From Paracoccus haematequi (lineage in GTDB: Bacteria > Pseudomonadota > Alphaproteobacteria > Rhodobacterales > Rhodobacteraceae), in assembly GCA_945881965.1 (NCBI GenBank), contig CAMCVS010000005.1, positions 124,001 to 188,000 on the forward strand: a stretch of DNA of 64,000 nucleotides, in the 5' to 3' direction. Shown here piece after piece: positions 57,476 through 64,000 of this stretch. Made by a program: the position numbers and the translations under genes. The notes under the pieces are model-generated. The model had not been told where the DNA came from. It searched no databases and saw only the letters and a program-made list of their open reading frames with translations. Numbering within the stretch: the stretch's first letter is position 1; every line of letters begins with the position of its first letter.

Positions 57476-58429
57476 ATGACCACCCCTTTTTCGCCATCCG
57501 ACACCGCCCCCAAGGATATCCTGCTGATCGGCGCGCCGGTGGATTGCGGCAAGCGCAGCCGGGGTTGTGTGATGGGCCCCGATGCGCTGCGCGTTGCGGG
57601 TCTGGCCGAGGCGCTGGCCTCATTGGGGCACCGCGTCACCGATCTGGGCAATCTTGCGCCGCGCTGGCATGGCCCCGATAGGCCGGGAACCCGTCATCAC
57701 GCGCTGAACGAAACCATCGCCTGGACCGAGACATTGCTGGCGGCGGCGCGCGATGGCATGGCGCGCGGGCTGCCGATCTTCATGGGGGGCGATCATGCGC
57801 TGGCGCTTGGCACTGTCGCGGGCGTCGCCGCCCATGCGCAGGCCCGCCGTGTGCCGCAATTCGTGCTGTGGCTGGATGCGCATGCCGATTTTCACACGCT
57901 GGAGACCACCGAAAGCGGACATTTGCACGGCACACCTCTGGCCTATCTGACCGGGCGCGCGGGGTTTCCGGGCTTTCCCGCCCTGCCCGCAGCATTGCCC
58001 GATGATCATATCTGCATCCTTGGCCTGCGCTCGGTCGATCCCGCCGAACGCGCCGCGCTGCAAGCGTCGGGTGTCCACCGTCACGACATGCGCGAGATTG
58101 ACGAGGACGGCATTTCCCGCCCGCTGCAACGGTTTCTAGCCCGCGTCACGGCGGCGGGCGGCGCGCTGCATGTGTCGCTGGATGTCGATTTTCTGGACCC
58201 ATCCGTGGCCCCCGGCGTGGTGACGACGGTTCCGGGCGGCGCGACGGTGCGCGAGGCGCATCTGGTGATGGAGATGGTCTGCGACAGCGGGCTGTTGACC
58301 TCGCTGGACATTGTCGAGCTGAACCCGTTTCTGGATGATCGCGGCCGCACCGCGCAATTGATGGTCGATCTGGTGGCCTCGGCCTTGGGCCGCCGCGTGT
58401 TCGACCGTCCGACGCGGGCGTATATGTAG
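57476..58429 (+). CDS. Arginase
   Basis: The 317-residue manganese enzyme hydrolyses arginine to ornithine and urea. Metal ligands are visible: H107 in MGGDHALALG, D134-H136-D138 in LWLDAHADFH, and D236/D238 in SLDVDFLDPSVAPGV. SGHLHGTPLAYLTG carries substrate-binding residues characteristic of arginase rather than agmatinase. Together with ornithine-lipid or urea metabolism elsewhere it would link arginine breakdown to ornithine; no urease gene is in the window. It follows dsbB by 66 bases and is probably transcribed on its own. Confidence 0.92.
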   Translation: MTTPFSPSDTAPKDILLIGAPVDCGKRSRGCVMGPDALRVAGLAEALASLGHRVTDLGNLAPRWHGPDRPGTRHHALNETIAWTETLLAAARDGMARGLPIFMGGDHALALGTVAGVAAHAQARRVPQFVLWLDAHADFHTLETTESGHLHGTPLAYLTGRAGFPGFPALPAALPDDHICILGLRSVDPAERAALQASGVHRHDMREIDEDGISRPLQRFLARVTAAGGALHVSLDVDFLDPSVAPGVVTTVPGGATVREAHLVMEMVCDSGLLTSLDIVELNPFLDDRGRTAQLMVDLVASALGRRVFDRPTRAYM

Positions 58430-58536
58430 GCTTTTGTCTTGCGATAACAGTTTATTGGCTGCCAAAGCTGATGCGCTTGCAGCGCGGCATCTGACCCCTT
58501 GTCGCCCCCTGCGGCTGATGCTATTGCAACGCTATC

Positions 58537-58611
58537 GCGGGTGTAGTTCAGCGGTAGAACGTCAGCTTCCCAAGCTGAATGTCGTGGGTTCGATCCCCAT
58601 CGCCCGCTCCA
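58537..58611 (+). tRNA. tRNA-Gly (anticodon CCC)
   Basis: The acceptor stem GCGGGTG pairs with CGCCCGC (one G-U pair), the discriminator is T and the CCA is encoded. The anticodon arm TCAGC-TTCCCAA-GCTGA gives CCC, reading GGG. The D-arm (TAGTTCAGCGGTAGAAC) and T-arm (GGGTTCGATCCCC) are standard. Length is 75 bases. Confidence 0.96.
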
Positions 58612-58687
58612 AATTCCTGAATGGTGATTTTCCGGTCTGGCCCTTGGCCTGCGTTGGGTCTAAGCCTGCGTGGAAACGACGCGTATC

Positions 58688-59761
58688 ATGACCAGACCCC
58701 ATCTTCTGCACAGTCTTTTGATCCTTGCGCTTGGGTTTGCGGGCGGGCATGGCGCGGCCCTGCTGGGGCTGCCGATGCCGTTCCTGCTGGGCAGCCTGTT
58801 GACCGTGACCGCGTTTTCACTGCTGGCGCGGCGGCGTGTGCCTGCAGGCTATGCCTTTCCACAGCCGGTGCGGCTGGCCTTTATGGTGGTCATTGGCGTG
58901 ATGATCGGCGCGCAGGTGACGCCCGCGCTGTTTGCCCAAGGCATCCCCATGCTGGCCGCCTTTGCCGCGCTGACGCTGTTTGTTCCGCTGGCGCTGTTTG
59001 GCAATGCCTGGCTGTTCCGGCGCGCGGGATATGATCCGGCCACGGCGTTTTTCTGTTCCGCCCCCGGCGGGCTGATGGAAAGCATCGCGATGGCCGAGGA
59101 TCACAAGGCCGACATGGCGACCGTCATCACCCAGCAATTCCTGCGGATCGTGGTGGTGATCGTGGCGCTGCCCATTGGCCTGTCGATCTGGCTGGGGCAT
59201 CCGGTGGGGTCTGCGGCGGGGTTCACCTTGGTGCGGCAGGTGGCGATAGATTGGCCGATGGCGGGGCTGGCGCTGTTGGCCGGCGCTGCGGGGTCTTGGA
59301 TCGGGCACAAGATCCGCCTGCCCGCCGCCGTGCTGACCGGGCCGCTGCTGGCGGCGGCGCTGGTGTCGCTGACGGGGCTGTTCCCGATCAACCTGCCGCA
59401 ATGGCTGGTCAATGATGCGCAGGTCGTCGTCGGCGCTGCGCTTGGCACACGGTTCACCGGCATGGCGGGCGGGCGGCTGGTGCGCGCGGTCGGGCTGGCG
59501 GCGGTATCTGTGGCGGGGATGATGGTGTTTGGCGCGGTGCTGGCGCTGGGGCTGATGCCGCTGACCGGGCTGGGGTTCGATGTGCTGTTCGTGGGGTTGG
59601 CCCCCGGCGGCGTGTCCGAGATGGCGCTGATCGCGCTGTCGCTGGCGGCGAACCCGGCCTTTGTGACCGCGATGCATGTGTATCGTATCATCCTGACAGT
59701 CGGCGTGCTGATCTTTGCGGTCAAACGCGGGGTGTTGCCACCCGTTGACGACACCGAATGA
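58688..59761 (+). CDS. AbrB-family membrane protein (PF05145 type)
   Basis: The 357-residue protein consists of two repeats of about five membrane spans each, the architecture of the AbrB membrane family (sometimes labelled ammonia monooxygenase in error). The two halves show the matching segments FFCSAPGGLMESIAMAEDH and FVGLAPGGVSEMALIALSL. Function is not established. The start MTRPHLLHSLLILALGFAGG is chosen because the longer frame upstream adds only six residues without similarity. Confidence 0.85.
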   Translation: MTRPHLLHSLLILALGFAGGHGAALLGLPMPFLLGSLLTVTAFSLLARRRVPAGYAFPQPVRLAFMVVIGVMIGAQVTPALFAQGIPMLAAFAALTLFVPLALFGNAWLFRRAGYDPATAFFCSAPGGLMESIAMAEDHKADMATVITQQFLRIVVVIVALPIGLSIWLGHPVGSAAGFTLVRQVAIDWPMAGLALLAGAAGSWIGHKIRLPAAVLTGPLLAAALVSLTGLFPINLPQWLVNDAQVVVGAALGTRFTGMAGGRLVRAVGLAAVSVAGMMVFGAVLALGLMPLTGLGFDVLFVGLAPGGVSEMALIALSLAANPAFVTAMHVYRIILTVGVLIFAVKRGVLPPVDDTE

Positions 59762-59837
59762 TCGGGGTTTGACGCGACTGCTGCGCGGCGCGATAGTCCG
59801 GCGCAATGCAACAGAGCCGATTGAGCGGAGGACGACC

Positions 59838-60593
59838 ATGCGGATTGAAGATACCTGTGCCGTGATCACGGGGGCGGCCTCGGGGCTGGGCGAGGCGACG
59901 GCGCGGTTATTGCGCGCAGAAGGCGCGCAGGTGACGATTCTGGACCGGCAGGTCGAACGCGGACAGGCGCTAGCTGCCGAGATCGGCGCGCATTTCGCGG
60001 AAACCGATGTGACGGACGAGGCCAGCGTGAAGGCCGCGATGGCCACCGCGCTGACGGCGATGGGCCGGATCAACGCGGCGGTGAACTGCGCAGGTATCGG
60101 CACGGCAGAAAAGACCCTGCACAAAGAGGGCGCGCACAGTCTGGACCATTACCGCCGGGTGATCGACATCAACCTTGTGGGGACGTTCAACGTCGCCCGG
60201 CTGGCCGCCGCCGAGATGGCCAAGAACCCGCCGTCCGACGATGGCCAGCGCGGCGTGATCGTGAACACCGCCTCTGTGGCGGCGTTCGACGGGCAGAAGG
60301 GTCAGGTCGCCTATGCGTCGTCCAAGGCCGGGATCGCGGGGATGACGCTGCCGATGGCGCGCGACCTGTCGCGCGAGGGCATCAGGGTGATGGCGATTGC
60401 GCCGGGGATTTTCCTGACGCCGATGCTGATGGGCCTGCCCGAAGAGGTGCGCAAGCAACTGGCCGCCGACGTGACATGCCCGCAGCGGTTGGGCGATCCG
60501 GCGGAATATGCGGCGCTGGTGCGGTTCATCATCGGATGCGGCTATCTGAACGGCGAGGTGATCCGTATCGACGGCGGTTTGCGCATGCGGTGA
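59838..60593 (+). CDS. SDR-family dehydrogenase, type 2 3-hydroxyacyl-CoA dehydrogenase-like
   Basis: The 251-residue short-chain dehydrogenase has the NAD-binding motif TGAASGLGEA (11-20) and the catalytic set N112, S146, Y159 and K163. The stretch VNTASVAAFDGQKGQVAYAS and the end VIRIDGGLRMR match the HSD17B10 group, which oxidises short-chain 3-hydroxyacyl-CoA. GGAGG precedes the ATG by 6 bases. Substrate range is inferred from the group only. Confidence 0.9.
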   Translation: MRIEDTCAVITGAASGLGEATARLLRAEGAQVTILDRQVERGQALAAEIGAHFAETDVTDEASVKAAMATALTAMGRINAAVNCAGIGTAEKTLHKEGAHSLDHYRRVIDINLVGTFNVARLAAAEMAKNPPSDDGQRGVIVNTASVAAFDGQKGQVAYASSKAGIAGMTLPMARDLSREGIRVMAIAPGIFLTPMLMGLPEEVRKQLAADVTCPQRLGDPAEYAALVRFIIGCGYLNGEVIRIDGGLRMR

Positions 60594-60600
60594 GGTGAGA

Positions 60601-60655
60601 GGGGGGCGCTGCCCCCCGCTACGCTCCCCCCGGAGTATTTCCGGCAAAATGAAAG
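60601..60655 (+). repeat. Dispersed intergenic hairpin repeat, copy E
   Basis: GGGGGGCGCTGCCCCCC hairpin, then CTCCCCCCGGAGTATTTCC and GGCAAAATGAAAGCAGG. It lies between two convergent genes and resembles copy A most closely. Confidence 0.8.
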
Positions 60656-60668
60656 CAGGAAGGCAGGA

Positions 60669-62480
60669 TTAACCGGCGGCCTTTTCTTCAAGGACCAGCC
60701 ATTCAGCTTCGGCTTTTTCAAGCGTCTGCTGCCGTTCGGTCAGCATATCGGAGGCCTTGCGGAACTTGGCGGGTTCGCGGCTGAACATGTCGGGCTGGGC
60801 AAGGTATTCGGTCAGCTTGGCGATTTCCGCCCCCAGCCGGTCGATGATCGCGGGCAGCGCATCCAACCGGTTGCGTTCGGTATAGGTCAGGCCGGATTTG
60901 GCGCGGGCCTCGGCGCGGGCGGCGGCCTTGGGCGTGGCGGGGGGCGGTGGTTTGGCGAGTTCTGCGGCGGCATCGGGGCGCTGCGACGCGTAATCCGACC
61001 AGCCGCCGGGATAGGCCTGCCATTGGCCCGGACCGTGTTGCGCCACGGTCTGCGTCGCCACGCGGTCAAGGAAATCGCGGTCGTGGCTGACCAACAGCAC
61101 GGTGCCGTCATAATCGTCGAGGATTTCCTGCAACAGGTCCAGCGTTTCGATGTCCAGATCGTTGGTGGGTTCGTCAAGGATCAACAGGTTCGACGGTTTC
61201 GCCATCAGCTTGGCCAGCAACAGCCGCGCCTTTTCACCACCTGACAGCGATTTGACCGGGGCGCGGGCGCGGGCCTCGTCGAACAGGAAGTCCTTGAGAT
61301 AGCCGATGACATGGCGCGGTTCGCCGCGCACCATGACCTGATCGGCCTTGCCCGACACGCGCATGTCGGGATCGCTGGTCAGGCTGTCCCACAGGCTCAT
61401 TTCCGGATCCAGCCGCGCGCGGGTCTGGTCGAACACCGCAGGCACCAGATTGGTGCCCAGCTTGATCGTGCCGCTGTCGGGCTGGATTTCACCGGTCAGA
61501 AGTTTCAAAAGCGTGGTCTTGCCCGCGCCATTGGGGCCGACAAAGGCGACGCGGTCGGCGCGGTTGATCAGGATCGAAAAGTCGCGGCAGATCACCTTGT
61601 CGCCAAACGCCTTGGCGATGCCCTGCGCCTCGACCACGCGCTTGCCGGATTTCGGGCCGGCGTCCAGCGCCATCGCCGCCGCCCCCTGACGGCGGATCAT
61701 CCCCGCGCGTTCGGCGCGCAAATCCTGCAAGGCGCGCACCCGGCCCTGGTTGCGCTTGCGCCGCGCAGAGATGCCTTCGACGGCCCAACGCCCTTCGGCC
61801 TTGATCTTGCGTTCCAGCTTGTGACGCTGTTCGTCCTCGTCCTCCCAGATCTTGTCGCGCCAGGCTTCAAAGCCTGCAAAGCCGATTTCGGCGCGCCGCG
61901 TCTGGCCACGGTCAATCCACAGCGTCGCCTTGGTCAGCCGGTCCAGAAAGGCGCGGTCATGCGAGATCAGGACAAAGGCGGCGCGGGTGGTGGACAGTTC
62001 CGCCTCGAGCCATTCGATGGCGGCGATATCAAGATGGTTGGTCGGTTCGTCCAGCAGCATCAGGTCGGGTTCCGCCGCCATCAGGCGGGCCAGCGCGGCG
62101 CGACGACGTTCGCCCCCTGACGCTGTGGCCACAGGGCGGTCGGGGTCAAACCCCAGACCTTCGGAGGCGGCGAGGATCTTGTATTGCTCGGACTCGTCCA
62201 GCAGCGCGCCGGCGTAATCGCCCAGCGTGGTGAACCCGGCCAGATCGGGGTCTTGTTCCATATAGGCCACCTGCGTGGCGGGCGGCACGACGCGGGTGCC
62301 GCCATCGGCCTCGACCTGTCCGGCCATCACCTTCATCAGAGTGGATTTTCCGGCCCCGTTGCGGCCCACCAGCGCGATGCGGTCGCCCGGTTGCACAGAC
62401 AGGGTCAGCCCGTCAAACAACGGGTTGCCGCCATAAGACAGCATCAGGTCAGAGACTTGCAGAAGGGGTGCGCGTGCCAT
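60669..62480 (-). CDS. ABC-F family ATPase, Uup-like
   Basis: The 603-residue cytoplasmic protein has two ABC ATPase domains and no membrane spans. Walker A is GRNGAGKST (39-47) and GPNGAGKTT; signatures are ASGGERRRAALARLM and LSGGEKARLLLAKLM; Walker B is LLDEPTNHLD and ILDEPTNDLD. The C-terminal part (from about residue 520) is an Ala/Lys-rich linker and a coiled coil, typical of Uup. ABC-F proteins act on ribosomes, and Uup also affects transposon excision in E. coli. It follows olsB by 31 bases on the same strand. Confidence 0.93.
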   Translation of the reverse strand: MARAPLLQVSDLMLSYGGNPLFDGLTLSVQPGDRIALVGRNGAGKSTLMKVMAGQVEADGGTRVVPPATQVAYMEQDPDLAGFTTLGDYAGALLDESEQYKILAASEGLGFDPDRPVATASGGERRRAALARLMAAEPDLMLLDEPTNHLDIAAIEWLEAELSTTRAAFVLISHDRAFLDRLTKATLWIDRGQTRRAEIGFAGFEAWRDKIWEDEDEQRHKLERKIKAEGRWAVEGISARRKRNQGRVRALQDLRAERAGMIRRQGAAAMALDAGPKSGKRVVEAQGIAKAFGDKVICRDFSILINRADRVAFVGPNGAGKTTLLKLLTGEIQPDSGTIKLGTNLVPAVFDQTRARLDPEMSLWDSLTSDPDMRVSGKADQVMVRGEPRHVIGYLKDFLFDEARARAPVKSLSGGEKARLLLAKLMAKPSNLLILDEPTNDLDIETLDLLQEILDDYDGTVLLVSHDRDFLDRVATQTVAQHGPGQWQAYPGGWSDYASQRPDAAAELAKPPPPATPKAAARAEARAKSGLTYTERNRLDALPAIIDRLGAEIAKLTEYLAQPDMFSREPAKFRKASDMLTERQQTLEKAEAEWLVLEEKAAG

Positions 62481-62511
62481 GGCGGGGGGCTATCCGGGCG
62501 CGCGTGCGGCG

Positions 62512-63252
62512 TCAAGCGGGGCCGGCCGCGACACCGCGCAACAGCCGCTTGCGGGATTCGGGAATGGCGGCGATTTCCAGCCCGGTAAAGACGTGCAGCG
62601 TGTTCATCTGCCGGTCCACCACGGCGTGATCGCTGACCCAGCCGCCCATCAGCAGATAGGTGCGCAGCAGGGGCGGCATCCGCAACTGCGCCAGTTTCGC
62701 ATCCGGCTGGCGCCGCATCAGGCGGCCAAAGCGGAACACTTGCGGCGCCTTGACGCGGGGCAGCCAGCGGCGCGGCGCGACATGCCGTTGCTGCAACACG
62801 GTGAAGGCGTCGAGATATTCATCGGCATCGGTGCCGCGAAACGATGAACAGCCGAACAGCAGCTGCACGCCGTTTGCATCGACATAGGCCGTCATCGCCC
62901 CCCAGGCGACGCGCAGGATATCGGGGTCTTTCACATCGGGATGGACGCAGAACCGCCCCATCTCGACGATGCGGCCTTCGAACCCTTCCAGCGCGGCAAG
63001 GTTGTAATACTGCGCCGAATAGCTGCGGCTGATCTGCGCGCCGCCGTCCAGCGGCAGGATGCGGAAACAACCGACGAGGCGGTCACTGCGCGCCTCGACG
63101 ATCAGGACATGGGTGCAAAGCGCGTCGAACGCGTCGCTGTCACAGCCATCATGGCCATGAAACGCGAGATGGCGCAGCCCCTGTGCCGCCGCGATCTCCG
63201 CCGCTGATGTGGCGATGCGGGCCACATAACGCCCGCGCGACAATGCCAGCAT
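62512..63252 (-). CDS. olsB: L-ornithine N-alpha-acyltransferase-type GNAT protein (OlsB-like)
   Basis: The 246-residue protein belongs to the OlsB/GNAT group that attaches a hydroxyacyl chain to ornithine in the first step of ornithine-lipid synthesis. Family blocks are QGLRHLAFHGHDGCDSDAFD, VEMGRFCVHPD, and LLFGCSSFRGTDADEYLDAF. GGAGGGG stands 3 bases before the ATG and the N-terminus MLALSRGRYVARI fits homologues; an ATG 78 bases upstream does not. The usual partner olsA is not adjacent here. Confidence 0.88.
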   Translation of the reverse strand: MLALSRGRYVARIATSAAEIAAAQGLRHLAFHGHDGCDSDAFDALCTHVLIVEARSDRLVGCFRILPLDGGAQISRSYSAQYYNLAALEGFEGRIVEMGRFCVHPDVKDPDILRVAWGAMTAYVDANGVQLLFGCSSFRGTDADEYLDAFTVLQQRHVAPRRWLPRVKAPQVFRFGRLMRRQPDAKLAQLRMPPLLRTYLLMGGWVSDHAVVDRQMNTLHVFTGLEIAAIPESRKRLLRGVAAGPA

Positions 63253-63337
63253 GACCCCTCCGCACCCCCGTCCGCCAATTGTGACAGCATTGCCCTGCCC
63301 GCATGACGCAGCAATGACAAATGATGCCACCCGCGCG

Positions 63338-63793
63338 TTATTGCAGGAAGTCGCTCGCCGTCACCCGCCCGATGGAGGCCAGCAATTGCCGCAAGAAGCT
63401 GTTGCCGGTCACGGTCGTCGTCGTCACGCGCCGCGACAGCGGGATGATCCGGCCATTCGACAGGTCAAAGCGTTCGATATTCGCCACCACGCCGTCACCG
63501 GTGAATGACACGGCTACAACTTGGCGGTCCACCACTTCGGGTTCGCGGAAGGCGAAATGGCGCATGCGCGAGCGGACATAGAAATAATCGCCACCCTCCA
63601 GCACCCCGCCCGATGAGGGCGCACCGATGGAGTCGCGCACGGACTGCCGGGTATCCGCGCCGACGGTGATCGCGCTGAGGTCTTCGTCCGATGGCACATA
63701 GCCGTGGTTGCGGAACGTCTCGGCGCAGGCGCTGACCAGCATCAAGGCCCCCAGCAAAGCCGCGCGCATCACCCGCGCCGTATTCAGTGCCAT
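63338..63793 (-). CDS. bamE: Outer-membrane assembly lipoprotein BamE
   Basis: The 151-residue lipoprotein belongs to the SmpA/OmlA family, which stabilises the BAM complex. The lipobox LVSAC gives lipidated C23, followed by AETFRNHGYVPSDEDL. The family core is VGADTRQSVRDSIGAPSSGG and DYFYVRSRMRHFAFREPEV. GAGGA lies 8 bases before the chosen ATG; another ATG eight codons later would also leave a functional signal. The gene is divergent from the YceD-family gene, a common order in Rhodobacteraceae. Confidence 0.93.
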   Translation of the reverse strand: MALNTARVMRAALLGALMLVSACAETFRNHGYVPSDEDLSAITVGADTRQSVRDSIGAPSSGGVLEGGDYFYVRSRMRHFAFREPEVVDRQVVAVSFTGDGVVANIERFDLSNGRIIPLSRRVTTTTVTGNSFLRQLLASIGRVTASDFLQ

Positions 63794-63943
63794 CGCCGGT
63801 ATCCTCGCCTTGCCCTTGCCTTGGCCGCCTGTGCCGCCTATCGGCTTACAGACGAAACCGCGCCTGTTCAAGAATTGCTGTGCGGGCACCAGCGCCTGCA
63901 CAGGATCGCCCCGCAGAACGCTGCCCCGCAAACGGAGTGTGCC

Positions 63944-64000
63944 ATGACCGATGCCCCCACCCCCTTGCGTTTTCGTGTCGCCGATCTGGCGACGCGGCGC
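63944..64000 (+). CDS. YceD (DUF177) family protein, N-terminal part
   Basis: Only 19 codons are in the window (MTDAPTPLRFRVADLATRR). GGAG stands 7 bases before the ATG. The start resembles YceD-family proteins of Rhodobacteraceae, which usually lie divergent to bamE and in front of rpmF and plsX. The assignment depends mainly on this gene order. Confidence 0.65.
   Translation, partial: MTDAPTPLRFRVADLATRR

Overview
The window is GC-rich, tightly packed chromosomal DNA that most likely comes from a member of the Rhodobacteraceae (roseobacter group). The evidence is the pairing of ctrA with the CtrA inhibitor gene sciP, the lpxI-type lipid A pathway, the twin-arginine substrate-binding protein, and the gene orders uppS-cdsA-dxr-rseP-bamA-skp-fabZ-lpxA-lpxI-lpxB and bamE next to a YceD-family gene. 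No plasmid, phage, transposase or CRISPR signature was seen. Species was not determined.

Layout. 1-6.4 kb: the end of an outer-membrane barrel gene, the rplM-rpsI ribosomal operon with a good promoter, a hotdog thioesterase, a crotonase-fold protein without the usual catalytic glutamates, a di-haem peroxidase-like cytochrome, and two tRNA-modification genes (trmFO, gluQ). 6.4-14.4 kb: hisI, a NifU-like scaffold, a 39-residue membrane protein, recG, ligA, the cell-cycle regulators ctrA and sciP, and mnmA. Perfect DnaA boxes sit in front of both ctrA and sciP. 14.4-26.7 kb: a long minus-strand run for the cell envelope, with lipid A synthesis (lpxB, lpxI, lpxA, fabZ), outer-membrane assembly (skp, bamA), a 42-residue membrane protein, rseP, isoprenoid and phospholipid synthesis (dxr, cdsA, uppS), then frr and pyrH. 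Most of these genes overlap by 1-13 bases.

26.7-38.1 kb: miaA, an AraC-type regulator, a complete dipeptide-type ABC importer (twin-arginine binding protein, two permeases, one fused double ATPase), an FAD/GcvT fusion oxidoreductase of the dimethylglycine dehydrogenase type, and a MobA-like nucleotidyltransferase. The importer and oxidoreductase probably form a catabolic unit for an N-methylated compound, but the substrate is not visible.

38.1-55.7 kb: two giant minus-strand genes (3239 and 2388 codons) for acidic calcium-binding RTX-repeat proteins, each ending in a Hint (hedgehog/intein) domain. This is the most unusual part. Each giant gene is preceded by a small ORF with its own ribosome-binding site whose stop lies 1-2 bases before the giant ATG. 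The first giant carries a module resembling the beta domain of the VHL tumour suppressor, inside a local GC dip. The second carries tandem 276-bp cadherin-like repeats and an SdrD-type B domain. No type I secretion genes are present in the window.

55.7-64 kb: tRNA-Leu(CAA), a DsbB-family protein, arginase, tRNA-Gly(CCC), an AbrB-type membrane protein, a type 2 3-hydroxyacyl-CoA dehydrogenase, an Uup-like ABC-F ATPase, an OlsB-type acyltransferase, bamE and the start of a YceD-family gene. A dispersed hairpin repeat ending in a GCAAAATGAA-type core occurs five times between genes.
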